Positions 45,467-55,387 are shown, counted from the stretch's first letter. The stretch: DNA of 64,000 nucleotides from Pseudoalteromonas phenolica (GCF_005886345.1 NZ_PNEC01000053.1:1-64000); one strand, 5' to 3'. Notes: a model not told the origin generated them from the letters alone. Program-made: numbers and translations.

Positions 45467-45500
45467 CCGAACATTCATAAAATGAATGCTCGGTTTTTTT
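45467..45500 (+). terminator. Intrinsic terminator of the kinase/HD-GYP operon
   Basis: CCGA-A-CATTCAT and ATGAATG-C-TCGG form a stem with one mismatch and a three-base loop, followed by seven T on the plus strand. It begins 24 bases after the HD-GYP stop and reaches the end of the convergent LysE gene. Confidence 0.85.
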
Positions 45501-46122
45501 AATCCATAAATTGTTGGTACAAAACTCTTGTTGCCAATAACAAGAAGGCTACACCCAGTAACTTATCAATGACCGCTTGTCTCTTTGTTAAATCAAACTT
45601 TTCACTTGCTTTTGCACTGACCACTGAAACAAAAAAATACCAAAGTGTGTCTATGCTCAATACTGTGCCACACATTAATATTGCAACAAACAATGTCATA
45701 GAGCCTGGTTCAATGAACTGCGAAAAAAGCGCAATGAAAAAGATCGCAAGCTTAGGATTCAAAAATGCAATTGCAAATCCGTCTTGCGCAGCTTGTTTGT
45801 AGCTTGTTGTATTTGCTCTTGAGACATCGAATCCAGAGGATTGACTGGTTAGAATTTTACAGCCCATATAAGCTAGGTAGGCAGCACCTGCATACACTAA
45901 GGTTTGAAATACAATAGGAAAGTGTGTGATTAAACTTGCTAAGCCAGCTAATGAAAGAGCGGCGTATAACCCCACACCAACCCCGTGGGCAACACTGGCA
46001 ATGATGCCATGACCAGCGCTATTGTACAAAGAGTGACGAAGAACGACCGCTAAACTAGGGCCAGGTGACATAGCGCCAATAATACAAATTATCGCAAGGC
46101 TAAACCATGTTGTTAATTCCAC
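45499..46122 (-). CDS. LysE/RhtB family amino-acid exporter
   Basis: A 207-residue protein with about six membrane helices. It opens with the LysE/RhtB signature (IICIIGAMSPGPSLAVVLRHSL), followed by GIIASVAHGVGVGLY and the AFLNPKLAIFFIALFSQF stretch of helix 4. It should export an amino acid or homoserine-lactone-like metabolite across the inner membrane; the substrate cannot be told from sequence. It is a single gene that converges on the HD-GYP operon. Confidence 0.85.
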   Translation of the reverse strand: MELTTWFSLAIICIIGAMSPGPSLAVVLRHSLYNSAGHGIIASVAHGVGVGLYAALSLAGLASLITHFPIVFQTLVYAGAAYLAYMGCKILTSQSSGFDVSRANTTSYKQAAQDGFAIAFLNPKLAIFFIALFSQFIEPGSMTLFVAILMCGTVLSIDTLWYFFVSVVSAKASEKFDLTKRQAVIDKLLGVAFLLLATRVLYQQFMD

Positions 46123-46324
46123 TACCTATATCTCAATTAATAATTTCGAAACAGTGTAACGACACAAATATTCACTAGCAAGAAAATATGAAAATCACTC
46201 AATTGTGTATAGTTTACACTCTGTAAAATCATTTTATATCATGTTCTTATAAGTCAAACTTCACGTTTTTAGTTACGATAGCCAGTAGAATGGTTAAAAA
46301 GCGTATCGTTGTATATCATTTCAA

Positions 46325-46349
46325 ACTCTCTGGTTTAGAGCCAGAGAGT
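46325..46349 (-). other. Hairpin downstream of cusA, possible terminator
   Basis: ACTCTCTGG and CCAGAGAGT form a perfect 9-bp stem with a seven-base loop, 27 bases beyond the cusA stop on the minus strand. The following T-tract is weak (TTTGAAA), so termination is plausible but not certain. Confidence 0.5.
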
Positions 46350-46376
46350 CTCAAATGTCTCCATAGAAGTACCTAA

Positions 46377-49300
46377 CTATTTTAGTTTTTCATTAAACTT
46401 TTTGACCTCACCCGCTTTCATTAAGCAATAAACTGCAGGTAAAACAATCAAAGTAAGCAGCACAGCGCTCGACATACCGCCGACCATAGGCGCTGCAATA
46501 CGACTCATCACTTCTGAGCCCGTACCATCACCATATAAAATCGGTAACAGACCAATAATAATGGTTGCGACTGTCATCATCACAGGCCGAACACGTAAGC
46601 CTGCACCATGCAAAATGGCTTCTAGATAATCTGCTTTTTCAATGGTTGTGCCTTTGCTTTGATGTTGGTCTTTTAAATCTTGCAGTGCTTGATTCAAATA
46701 CACCAACATGATCACGCCAATTTCCACTGCAACGCCGGCCAGTGCGATAAAACCAACGCCAACAGCAACCGAAAAATTAAAACCTTCCAGATACATGAGC
46801 CATAATCCGCCGATCATCGCCATTGGCAAAGTTGCGATGATCACAACGACTTCACTCAAACGCCTGAAGTTGAGATAAAGTAAAATAACAATAATCGCCA
46901 GCGTTAACGGCACAACATAGCTCAACTTCTCTTTGGCACGCTCCATGTACTCATACTGCCCGGCCCAATTAATTGAATAGCCAGCAGGTAGCTCAAGCTC
47001 TTTGGTAAGTAATGCTTTGGCATTTTCAACATAATTGCCGACATCAATATCTTCAATATCAATATAAGTCCAACCATTTAAACGTGCGTTTTCACTCTTG
47101 ATACCCGGCGGACCATTTTCGACATAAACATGCGCCACATCACCCAACGCAATACGCTGGCCTGTAGGTGTGACCATCGGCATTCGAGCTAACTGCTCTG
47201 GTGAGTTTCGATAGTCTTGCGGATATCGTAAATTCACTGGGTAGCGCTCTTGCCCTTCAACGGTTTGGGTTACATTCATCCCGCCAATGGCCGTTGCAAC
47301 TACGTGCTGTACATCGGCGATATTCAAACCATAACGGGCCGCTTTAATTCGATTGATATCAACCTTGATATAACGACCACCAGCAACGCGTTCTGAATAA
47401 ACAGACGCTGTACCTTCAAGCTTAGGTAAAAGTGTTTCGAGTTGTTGACCAATATTTTGAATAACATCGAGATCTGGTCCAGCGATTTTTATGCCTACAG
47501 GCGTTTTAATACCCGTTGCAAGCATATCGATACGCGTTTTAATTGGCATAACCCAGGCATTAGTCACACCGGGTAATTTCACCAATGCATCCAGCTCTTT
47601 TTTCAAACTCTCAGTGGTCACGCCATCACGCCACTGTGATTTGGGTTTTAACTGAATAAAGGTTTCGATCATTGTAAGCGGCGCAGGATCGGTGGCGGTT
47701 TCAGCACGGCCCACTTTACCAAATACGTTCTCAACCTCAGGAATAGTTCGAATAAGCTTGTCAGTTTGCTGCAACAGCTCTCTGGCTTTACCAATCGAAA
47801 TGCCCGGATATGTCGTTGGCATATACATTAAATCACCTTCATCTAAAGGTGGAATAAACTCGCTGCCGATCTTATCTAGTGGATAAAAGCCAACTACTGT
47901 AACTGCAATCGCCGCTAAGATTGTGGTTTTTGGAAAACGTAAAACGCCTTTCAGAACTGGCATATAGATCGTAATCAGTAATCTATTCAGCGGGTTTTTA
48001 CGCTCAGGTAATACCTTACCGCGAATAAAATAACCCATTAACACAGGCACTAAGGTGATCGCTAAACCAGCAGACGCAGCCATGGCATAGGTTTTGGTAA
48101 ACACAAGCGGCGCGAACATACGCCCTTCTTGGGCTTCAAGAATGAATACAGGTAAAAAGCTAACGGTAATAATCAGCAAGCTAAAGAATAGCGCAGGCCC
48201 TACTTCACTGGCGGCTTTGCCAACCACTTGCCAACGATTTTCATCTGTCAGTGGAGTCTTCTCCATGTGCTTGTGCATATTTTCAATCATCACGATGGCA
48301 CCATCTGTCATCGCACCGATGGCAATCGCAATGCCGCCTAACGACATGATGTTGGCATTAATCCCTTGAAAATACATAACGATAAAGGCGACTAGAATAC
48401 CCATAGGTAAGCTTATCACTGCCACTATTGAAGAACGTAAGTGGAATAAGAAAGCTGCGCAAATCAGAGCAACAACTATCAGTTCTTCGGTGAGTTTACC
48501 CCATAGATTATCGACTGCTCTGTCGATTAAAGCAGAGCGATCATACACAGTGACAATTTCAACGCCCTCAGGCAAGCCCGCTTTTAGCGATTCTAACTTT
48601 GCTTTCACGCCCTCAATGGTGGTTTTGGCGTTTTCTCCAAAGCGCATAACCACAACGCCACCCACAACTTCGCCTTCACCGTTGAGTTCTGCAACACCGC
48701 GGCGCATTTGCGGACCGAGGTTGACCACGGCCACATCGGCAATGGTGAGTGCCACGCCCTTTTCGTTCACACCTAGTGGAATTTGCAGGATATCTTGCAC
48801 ACTTTGGATATAACCCGTTGCGGTAACCATATATTCCGCTTCGGCCATTTCAAGCACCGATGCACCTGTTTCTTGGTTGCCACGCTGTAATGCTGTTTGC
48901 ACATGATTCAATGGAATACCATAGGCGCGCAGCTTATCTGGGTCGACTTGTACTTGGTACTGCTTCACCATGCCGCCAACTGCGGCGACTTCAGAGACAC
49001 CTGCTACAGATTGCAATTCGTATTTCAAGAACCAATCTTGAATACTGCGCAGTTGGCTAATGTCATGTTTGCCAGTTTTATCAACCAATGCGTACAAATA
49101 CACCCAACCTACGCCAGTGGCATCAGGACCTAATTGAGGTTTTGCACTACTGGGTAAGCTTGGTGCAACTTGACTTAAGTACTCTAACACCCGTGAGCGC
49201 GCCCAGTACAAATCAGTCTTATCGTCAAAAATGATATAAACGTAAGAGTCGCCAAAGAAGGAGTAACCTCGTACCGTTTGTGCACCTGGCACCGATAACA

Positions 49301-49517
49301 TGGCGGTAGTCAGTGGGAATGTCACCTGATCTTGCACCACTTGCGGTGATTGACCGGGGTAACTGGTTTTTACGATCACCTGTACATCAGATAAATCGGG
49401 AATGGCATCAACAGGGGTGTTCTTCAACGAAAACAACCCTGCGCCAACTAAAATTAAACTCATCAACACCACGAAGAAACGGTTGCTGATAGACCAGCGA
49501 ATAATTGCTGCGATCAT
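46377..49517 (-). CDS. cusA: CusA-type heavy-metal efflux RND transporter
   Basis: A 1046-residue RND pump with twelve membrane helices in the usual 1+5+1+5 arrangement and two large periplasmic loops. Signatures of the heavy-metal branch include TPVDAIPDLSDVQVIVKT near the N-terminus, GGIAIAIGAMTDGAIVMIENMHKH in helix 4 (proton-relay Asp) and PVGIKIAGPDL in the second loop. Methionines in the periplasmic region (PGVTNAWVMPIKTRIDMLATGI) fit Cu(I)/Ag(I) binding. It uses proton influx to expel monovalent copper or silver from periplasm or cytoplasm. It follows cusB by 15 bases in the same operon. Confidence 0.92.
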   Translation of the reverse strand: MIAAIIRWSISNRFFVVLMSLILVGAGLFSLKNTPVDAIPDLSDVQVIVKTSYPGQSPQVVQDQVTFPLTTAMLSVPGAQTVRGYSFFGDSYVYIIFDDKTDLYWARSRVLEYLSQVAPSLPSSAKPQLGPDATGVGWVYLYALVDKTGKHDISQLRSIQDWFLKYELQSVAGVSEVAAVGGMVKQYQVQVDPDKLRAYGIPLNHVQTALQRGNQETGASVLEMAEAEYMVTATGYIQSVQDILQIPLGVNEKGVALTIADVAVVNLGPQMRRGVAELNGEGEVVGGVVVMRFGENAKTTIEGVKAKLESLKAGLPEGVEIVTVYDRSALIDRAVDNLWGKLTEELIVVALICAAFLFHLRSSIVAVISLPMGILVAFIVMYFQGINANIMSLGGIAIAIGAMTDGAIVMIENMHKHMEKTPLTDENRWQVVGKAASEVGPALFFSLLIITVSFLPVFILEAQEGRMFAPLVFTKTYAMAASAGLAITLVPVLMGYFIRGKVLPERKNPLNRLLITIYMPVLKGVLRFPKTTILAAIAVTVVGFYPLDKIGSEFIPPLDEGDLMYMPTTYPGISIGKARELLQQTDKLIRTIPEVENVFGKVGRAETATDPAPLTMIETFIQLKPKSQWRDGVTTESLKKELDALVKLPGVTNAWVMPIKTRIDMLATGIKTPVGIKIAGPDLDVIQNIGQQLETLLPKLEGTASVYSERVAGGRYIKVDINRIKAARYGLNIADVQHVVATAIGGMNVTQTVEGQERYPVNLRYPQDYRNSPEQLARMPMVTPTGQRIALGDVAHVYVENGPPGIKSENARLNGWTYIDIEDIDVGNYVENAKALLTKELELPAGYSINWAGQYEYMERAKEKLSYVVPLTLAIIVILLYLNFRRLSEVVVIIATLPMAMIGGLWLMYLEGFNFSVAVGVGFIALAGVAVEIGVIMLVYLNQALQDLKDQHQSKGTTIEKADYLEAILHGAGLRVRPVMMTVATIIIGLLPILYGDGTGSEVMSRIAAPMVGGMSSAVLLTLIVLPAVYCLMKAGEVKKFNEKLK

Positions 49518-49532
49518 ATTGCCTCCTCGCTA

Positions 49533-51296
49533 TTAATGATGTGTGTGTTCATGTTCATGCATTTGCATACCACTCTCTTGCATGACATTTTTATCGACTA
49601 TTTTTTTGATGGCGATGACTTTAAAGTCTTGGGCGGTATCAAAAGTAAATTCGATATTATCACCCACTTTGAGCATTGAAATATCCAGTTCATCGATAAA
49701 CCCAAAGTCCATGGTAGCAGGTCCTCTGCCCCACTTTTCAATGGCTTCACGACTGATATTGATAACGCGAGCGTCAGAATCAATGGCATTAATGACACCA
49801 TTTACTGTGGCTTGTGTATCTGATGCCGCAACTTCAACTTTGCCCATAATATGAATGGCTGAAACCGGATAACTACCATCATCTTGTTTGGTGATCTCAA
49901 AATGTAGACTGTGGCCTACTTCTAGCGCATCAAAGTCCGCTTGGTTGAGCACACCAAAATCCATCACCATTTGTGGCCATTGCCATGCTTCAACTGGCGC
50001 ATGGTCGATTGTTACACTTTGCTCTGAATCTGACTTTGCGGTAACCACCCCTTCAGCCCATACAGAAGTTGGCTCTGCGGCAAATTCCATACGTTTAAAG
50101 TCAGAGGATTTACTCGATTCAGAGTCAATCAAGAATTGCGCCGATGTGACGACGGTATCGCCTTCATTGAGACCTTCTAATACTTCAATTTGATCTTGAT
50201 AGACTTGGCCAATTTGCACGGCAATAGACTTAAATTGCCCATCACCCAACGCTAAGACCACGCGATTTTGTTTGCCCGTTCTTATAACTGACTCGATTGG
50301 CGTAAGAATGCTATCTTGTTTTGTTTTACCGCTTATTTGCAATTGCGCATACATGTTTGGCTTGAGCGCACCATCTTTGTTTTCAAAACGAAGACGTACA
50401 CGTAGCGTACGATTTTTTTCATCTAGCGTTGGATATATGTAATCAACTTCACCATGCCAAGCTCGGGCTGGTTGATAGTCTAAGGTCATGTGTACAGGCA
50501 AGCCAACCATTACAGACGCTGCATCACGCTCAAAGACTTCGGCTTCAACCCAGACATTGCTCAAATCGCCTATACTCATCATGGTTGTACCCGGTTGTAC
50601 ATAATAACCTTCGCGAATTTTTAAGTTGGCAACCACACCATTTTGCGGAGCATAAAAAGTCACATTTTGGCTCACTTTTTTATCACGCTGTAGCTGCTCG
50701 ATAAAAATATCGTCAATATGAAGCGCTCTCAATCGAGCCTTGGCTGCGTCAATCAAACCAAACTCTGTGCCGCGCAAAGCGATTAAAAATTCTTGTTGTG
50801 CATTCACAAGTTCAGGGGAATATAAAGTATAGAGCTCTTGGCCTTTTTTGACTTTTTGCCCTGTGGTTTTCACGAATAATTGCTCAACCCAACCAGATAC
50901 CCGCGGGTGAATATGTACGAGGTTGTCTTCGTCATACTGTATATAACCCACGGTATTAATTGTTGGCGTCATGTCTTTAAGTGTGACTTGCGCAGTTCGA
51001 ACTCCTAAGTTGTTTATCACTTCTGGAGAGATTTTAATAGCACCCGGACCGTGCTCATCTTCGCTATTAGACTCGTCGTATACAGGAATTAGATCCATGC
51101 CCATTGGAGACTTACCGGGTTTATCTCGACGGTAGTTCGAGTCCATTGGCGCAACCCAATACAGCGGTTTTTTTTCGTCACTCTGTTCAGCATGACTGTT
51201 GTGTTCTGCATTTGATTGCGAATAAAAGTACATACCCGCACCGCCAACTGCCATACCTAAACTGAGCAATACTGCATTGGTAATAAATTTCGACAT
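49533..51296 (-). CDS. cusB: CusB-type periplasmic adaptor with two fused CusF-like domains
   Basis: A 587-residue adaptor. After a signal anchor, a heavy-metal-binding segment (YWVAPMDSNYRRDKPGKSPMGMDLIPVY) begins near residue 45. The barrel-sandwich, hairpin and beta-barrel domains of RND adaptors follow (about 90-400). Two CusF-like domains end the protein. The first (about 413-490) keeps a His, Trp, Met, Met copper-site pattern in IDHAPVEAWQWPQMVMDF. The second (about 495-570) has REAIEKWGRGPATMDF, with the His, the Trp and one Met lost. The tail is Met/His-rich (MQMHEHEHTHH). It bridges CusA to an outer-membrane channel and hands over copper. It is joined to the DUF411 gene by a one-base overlap. 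Confidence 0.92.
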   Translation of the reverse strand: MSKFITNAVLLSLGMAVGGAGMYFYSQSNAEHNSHAEQSDEKKPLYWVAPMDSNYRRDKPGKSPMGMDLIPVYDESNSEDEHGPGAIKISPEVINNLGVRTAQVTLKDMTPTINTVGYIQYDEDNLVHIHPRVSGWVEQLFVKTTGQKVKKGQELYTLYSPELVNAQQEFLIALRGTEFGLIDAAKARLRALHIDDIFIEQLQRDKKVSQNVTFYAPQNGVVANLKIREGYYVQPGTTMMSIGDLSNVWVEAEVFERDAASVMVGLPVHMTLDYQPARAWHGEVDYIYPTLDEKNRTLRVRLRFENKDGALKPNMYAQLQISGKTKQDSILTPIESVIRTGKQNRVVLALGDGQFKSIAVQIGQVYQDQIEVLEGLNEGDTVVTSAQFLIDSESSKSSDFKRMEFAAEPTSVWAEGVVTAKSDSEQSVTIDHAPVEAWQWPQMVMDFGVLNQADFDALEVGHSLHFEITKQDDGSYPVSAIHIMGKVEVAASDTQATVNGVINAIDSDARVINISREAIEKWGRGPATMDFGFIDELDISMLKVGDNIEFTFDTAQDFKVIAIKKIVDKNVMQESGMQMHEHEHTHH

Positions 51297-51781
51297 CAGA
51301 ATTGCTCCTCGTAACTGTTTACTTCAGCGAATATTTCGTAGCTGCCATCTTTTTTTAACAACAGCACTTTATAGGCTTGAAACCTTTCATCAATTTCCAT
51401 CCCAGGTGAGCCTAGTGGCATAGCAGGTACACTTAACCCAATGGCGTTTTCAGGGGGAGATTGCAAAAACTGCTTAATGAATTTCGCAGGTACATGACCT
51501 TCGAAGGCAAACCCATCGGCATGCACTGCGGTATGACACGAGCGATATCGCGCTTCAATGCCGTATTGGCTTTTTATTTCGCTCATTTGCGGGGGCGAAA
51601 AGTTTTTGCCTTCGACCTTAATATTTTGGGAGGTGAGATGATCTAACCATAAGGTACAACAACCACAAGTCGGGGTTTTAGCAACCAGTAACTCTATAGC
51701 CTTGTCTTGTGCAAAACTGTTGTTTGAAAAAGTACTTAAAAATAACGTGAGTGAAAAAATTAACTTTGAAAAAACTCGCAT
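51296..51781 (-). CDS. DUF411 periplasmic metal-binding protein
   Basis: A 161-residue protein with a signal peptide (about 1-24, ending NSFAQD). The DUF411 core carries VAKTPTCGCCTLWLDHL with a CGCC cysteine group near residue 40, then RSCHTAVHADGFAFEGHVPA, with further Cys and His, and VPAMPLGSPGME, a Met motif. DUF411 proteins occur in copper, silver and mercury resistance clusters and probably bind metal in the periplasm. Its stop overlaps the cusB start by one base, showing membership of the copper operon. Confidence 0.88.
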   Translation of the reverse strand: MRVFSKLIFSLTLFLSTFSNNSFAQDKAIELLVAKTPTCGCCTLWLDHLTSQNIKVEGKNFSPPQMSEIKSQYGIEARYRSCHTAVHADGFAFEGHVPAKFIKQFLQSPPENAIGLSVPAMPLGSPGMEIDERFQAYKVLLLKKDGSYEIFAEVNSYEEQF

Positions 51782-51871
51782 CGCCTGCGCTCCTAATCAC
51801 AATAAAAACAAAACAATAAATAGGTGATTAATCGGACACACACGCCAAATTTTAGGCGCAGTTACCCTAGG

Positions 51872-52255
51872 TTAGGCAAAAATCGGCGGGCGATAGAGAT
51901 TTGAAATTGTTGCAGTTGGTGGCGTTAACGGCGCATTTTGAATTTTTTCAAAACTAGAGAAAAAGCCAAGCGTCTGAACTGACTGAGGTACATAAGTAAA
52001 AGCATGACAGGCATTAATCGGGCAAACACATTCAACCTCGCAGCAATCCATTGATGAAATATCACTTGTTGGCGAAGCCATTGAAGACATTGTTTCGACT
52101 TTCGACATTCTGTCTTGTTCCATTGAATGGTGCATCATGCCGTCTTGAGTCATCAAAGTCATATCGCATTCATGGGCAGCAAAAGCGGTCATTTGCCCAT
52201 ATGGCGAAACGACTAAACTTAAAAACAGCATGATTGAAACGATAAATTTAAACAT
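51872..52255 (-). CDS. CopL-like secreted Met/Cys-rich metal-binding protein
   Basis: A 127-residue protein with a signal peptide (about 1-26, ending TAFAAHEC). The mature part is Met/His-rich (TLMTQDGMMHHSMEQDRM) with a cysteine cluster MDCCEVECVCPINAC near residue 70-82, and the C-terminus ends LYRPPIFA, a hallmark of CopL-like proteins found at the head of copper operons. It probably binds Cu(I) in the periplasm. It leads the DUF411-cusB-cusA run, with a 90-base gap. The CopL label is from resemblance and position. Confidence 0.65.
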   Translation of the reverse strand: MFKFIVSIMLFLSLVVSPYGQMTAFAAHECDMTLMTQDGMMHHSMEQDRMSKVETMSSMASPTSDISSMDCCEVECVCPINACHAFTYVPQSVQTLGFFSSFEKIQNAPLTPPTATISNLYRPPIFA

Positions 52256-52286
52256 AACAACTCAATTGAACTAACTGGTGCCAATG

Positions 52287-52670
52287 CTAAACAATTTTTG
52301 TCAGTATGGCAAAAGCTGTGATCATACTAAGAAAGCCTAGCAGAAAAGTATTTGCTGGCACAGCATGCACCAGCATACTTGGCATTTGCTTATATTCCAA
52401 AACAAAAAAACTTTGTCCTTCAAATCTAGCAAAGCGTTCAAAATAAGGTTTTAACTTCTTTAAGTAAGGTTCGAAGTAGGCTTTAATGGCGCTCAAATAG
52501 AACATACAGAAAGTTGATGCGCCCATTACTTCGACCATCAAAGTTAATTCCATTGCCACGAATATTTCTGGCCCTGCAAATACAAAAACAATCATCATAG
52601 CCAAGCTGTACCAGGAAAATTGTTTCATTTTTTCAATTAATTGTTTGAAAGAACTAATTAATAGCTTCAT
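52287..52670 (-). CDS. Small inner-membrane protein of unknown function
   Basis: A protein of 127 residues from ATG 52670, directly behind a strong AGGAAGTGAGGG ribosome site; an in-frame start at 52721 is less likely. It has two or three membrane helices (about 20-38, 41-60 and 105-125) separated by a charged stretch with three Tyr/Phe-Glu-Pro/Arg motifs (YFEPYLKKLKPYFERF). I do not recognise the family. It lies 31 bases upstream of the CopL-like gene on the same strand and may share its promoter, so a link to copper handling is possible but unproven. Confidence 0.55.
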   Translation of the reverse strand: MKLLISSFKQLIEKMKQFSWYSLAMMIVFVFAGPEIFVAMELTLMVEVMGASTFCMFYLSAIKAYFEPYLKKLKPYFERFARFEGQSFFVLEYKQMPSMLVHAVPANTFLLGFLSMITAFAILTKIV

Positions 52671-52825
52671 GCCCTCACTTCCTTTTCGTAACAGTAAAAT
52701 TCTAAATTCAGATACTAGCAAAAAGCCGTTAAATATAAAAACCGATTAATTAACAAACAAATAACAACGCACTCCTTTAGTTATTTCTAAACTTATATTG
52801 AACGCCATAATCCAAAGGTGATGTT

Positions 52826-54967
52826 ATGAGTAAACTAACTTTGGGAATTATTGGTGGGCTCTTAAGCGCAATTATTGGCTTTATTGCATGGCAGCAACTC
52901 ACCCCGCCAGATCCATTCCTTGCTAGACAGGTGAAAACAATTGCACCTGCAGAAGATAACTATTTAATCGATTTTTACCCCCATATTTCTGAACACCAAC
53001 GCCCTGAAGAGACTTACCCCTTTCCAATTCCGCTTGACGGAATCGGACCAGCAACCAATTTATATTCAGGGCCGAACCAATATCCTTTCTTTTGTATGTC
53101 AGTTGATTCAAAGGTTGGCCAGCCTGAGATCGATAATCAAGAGGGTCTTGGTGTGCCAGTGACAAGTGAAAGCGGTGAACTTTTAGGTTTCAGCAAAGAT
53201 TGTGGTGTTAAATCGCACTTACAATACTTTGCCATCAATGCCGATAAACAGCCCGAAAAACTCACCATTGAACAGGCCAAAAACTATCAAGGAGCGCTAT
53301 TTAGAGCTGAGCAAGGCACAATTAATCGCTTTATTTATACTATTGTCATGCCTATCAAGCCTGAAGAAGTGGGAGACAGATTAGCAAAGTCGCAATGGAA
53401 CAATCGACTGGTGTATCAATTTAATGGCGGCTCAGGCATTGGCTTTCGACAAGGACGACAAAAAACCCATAAAGTCATGCAGCGCCAAGTAGACCAATTA
53501 CTTGATGGTTATGCCATTATCAGCTCTAGCGGCAATAAAACTAGCTATACCTACAACATGCTACTAGCAGAAGACACTGCTAGGAGAGTTAAAAAGCAAT
53601 TCACCAGTTTATATGGTGAGCCACTTTATACAGTCGGTGTAGGCGGCTCAGGTGGCGGCCTTGCGCAGTATCTGATCGCTCAAAATAGCACTGGCATTTT
53701 AGACGGCTTGCTGCCCCTTTATAGTTATCCGGATATGATCAGCCAAACCACCTATGCACTGGATTGCGACCTGTTAAACAACTATTTCACCTTTAGAGCC
53801 GATGATAGAAAGGCATGGCGAGACTGGGACAGACGCCGCTTAATTGAAGGCATGAATGCCATAAATGACTTTCCGCAACTGGCAGGTTTTTTGCAACCTC
53901 TAAATCAACTTATGGCCGGTTTTGTGCCTAGCTTCCCCGACGGTAACAGCGAATGTATAAACGGTTACTTTGGGCTATCAGCATATATCAACAACCCTAA
54001 ACAGGGCTTTCTTAGACCTTTATTCGCAGACTCTGTGGTTGATCAAAATAATTGGAGTTATTGGCAAGATATGAAGCATGTGCTTGGTACAGACAAGCAA
54101 GGTTTTGGCCGTTCAACTTGGGACAACGTGGGGGTGCAATATGGGTTAAATGCACTTCTTGAGAATAAGATAAGTATCGAGGAGTTTTTTGATATTAACT
54201 ACAACATTGGGGCTTGGAAGTCACAGCCCACCATGCAAGTAGAGCATATCATTACACCGCTAGGTCCTCACAAACCACTTTGGCTCTCCCTTTGGGGTAG
54301 TGAAAACATTTATGAAGCAAACCACGGCCCTGCCCAGCGCCATACTGCTAGTCTTGAAGCCATTGAGGCAGCTTATCGTTCAGGCCAAGTATTTATTGGC
54401 AAAGTTGACCTGCCAATCATTGATGCCAGACATTACCTTGAGAATGAGTTAGACATGCATCATATGTCAGCCTCTTTTTATAGCCGATTACGAATAGATA
54501 AAGCCAATGGCAATCATAAAAATCACATTATTTGGGTCGCCCATAAAGATCACGACCCAACACAAGCCGCGTTTACCATGATAGATAAGTGGCTTTTAAA
54601 TCTAAAACAAAACCCTGACCTCAGTGTTTTTGATGCAAAGCCACTAGAGTTAGGCGATACCTGCTTCGAGGCCGATGGCAGTACCTATGCAAAAGGCGAA
54701 GACGTGTTTGACGGAAAGTGGAATCAAAAGTCAGACGGCGCTTGCCAGTCACGTTTTCCGATGTTCAGTACCAGCCGGATTGAATCAGGCGGTCCTTGGG
54801 CTGGCGATATTTTTAAGTGCTATTTAATTGATGTTGAAACAGCAATCGAAAAAGGCATGTATGGTTCTCATCGAATTGCTCAATTGAACGAGCAATTGAA
54901 GTCTGTTTTTCCTCATGGCGTTTGTGATTACGAACAGGGTGATATGGGGAGACCGAGTGATATTTAA
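52826..54967 (+). CDS. DUF6351-like alpha/beta-hydrolase-type protein
   Basis: A 713-residue protein with an N-terminal membrane anchor or signal (about 5-22). It resembles DUF6351 proteins: PFFCMSVDSKVGQPEIDNQEG and GFSKDCGVKSHLQYF in the first 150 residues, then VGVGGSGGGLAQYLIAQ near 270, a glycine-rich nucleophile-elbow-like segment (GGSGGG) as in alpha/beta hydrolases. A His late in the chain (about residue 575) and several Cys pairs suggest a secreted enzyme. Ester or polymer hydrolysis is inferred from fold-like motifs; no substrate is evident. AGGTGATGTT precedes ATG 52826. It is a single gene with its own terminator. Confidence 0.6.
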   Translation: MSKLTLGIIGGLLSAIIGFIAWQQLTPPDPFLARQVKTIAPAEDNYLIDFYPHISEHQRPEETYPFPIPLDGIGPATNLYSGPNQYPFFCMSVDSKVGQPEIDNQEGLGVPVTSESGELLGFSKDCGVKSHLQYFAINADKQPEKLTIEQAKNYQGALFRAEQGTINRFIYTIVMPIKPEEVGDRLAKSQWNNRLVYQFNGGSGIGFRQGRQKTHKVMQRQVDQLLDGYAIISSSGNKTSYTYNMLLAEDTARRVKKQFTSLYGEPLYTVGVGGSGGGLAQYLIAQNSTGILDGLLPLYSYPDMISQTTYALDCDLLNNYFTFRADDRKAWRDWDRRRLIEGMNAINDFPQLAGFLQPLNQLMAGFVPSFPDGNSECINGYFGLSAYINNPKQGFLRPLFADSVVDQNNWSYWQDMKHVLGTDKQGFGRSTWDNVGVQYGLNALLENKISIEEFFDINYNIGAWKSQPTMQVEHIITPLGPHKPLWLSLWGSENIYEANHGPAQRHTASLEAIEAAYRSGQVFIGKVDLPIIDARHYLENELDMHHMSASFYSRLRIDKANGNHKNHIIWVAHKDHDPTQAAFTMIDKWLLNLKQNPDLSVFDAKPLELGDTCFEADGSTYAKGEDVFDGKWNQKSDGACQSRFPMFSTSRIESGGPWAGDIFKCYLIDVETAIEKGMYGSHRIAQLNEQLKSVFPHGVCDYEQGDMGRPSDI

Positions 54968-54999
54968 GTTTAATATTAATACGCTGTATTCCAATAAAG

Positions 55000-55030
55000 A
55001 GGTAGTTCTGTAAAATCAGAACTACCTTTT
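55000..55030 (+). terminator. Intrinsic terminator after the DUF6351-like gene
   Basis: AGGTAGTTCTG, loop TAAAAT and CAGAACTACCT form a perfect 11-bp stem followed by TTTTATTTTT. It lies 32 bases beyond the stop at 54967. Confidence 0.9.
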
Positions 55031-55051
55031 ATTTTTATAAGTTTAAGACCT

Positions 55052-55387
55052 ATGCATTTGTTATTTTCTTATGGCACCTTACAGCAAGATAAAGTCCAAT
55101 TAGACACCTTCGGTAGGCTGTTAAAAGGGCAAAAAGAGACTTTATTAGGCTATACCCTTGGGCAAGTTAAAATCACTGATGAAGCAGTTATTAAAAGCAG
55201 CGGTAAAGAATACCACCCAATACTTATCTCAACAGGGGATGTAAATGATCAAGTCGAGGGCAGCGCATTTTTGCTTACAAGCGAAGAGTTAAAGCATGCA
55301 GATAACTATGAGGTAGATGACTACCGACGTGTTGAAGCGACTCTTGCATCAGGTAAAAAATGCTGGATTTATGCTGCGGCAGAATAA
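55052..55387 (+). CDS. Gamma-glutamylcyclotransferase-like (AIG2/GGCT) protein
   Basis: A 111-residue protein of the GGCT fold: the family's opening LFSYGTLQQDK holds the substrate-binding YGTL motif, then HPILISTGD and VEGSAFLLTSEELKHADNYE, where Glu near residue 80 or 90 would be the general acid/base, and YRRVEATL. Such proteins convert gamma-glutamyl amines or dipeptides to 5-oxoproline plus amine. The small size fits the bacterial YtfP-like group. It lies close behind a terminator, so it has its own promoter. Confidence 0.8.
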   Translation: MHLLFSYGTLQQDKVQLDTFGRLLKGQKETLLGYTLGQVKITDEAVIKSSGKEYHPILISTGDVNDQVEGSAFLLTSEELKHADNYEVDDYRRVEATLASGKKCWIYAAAE

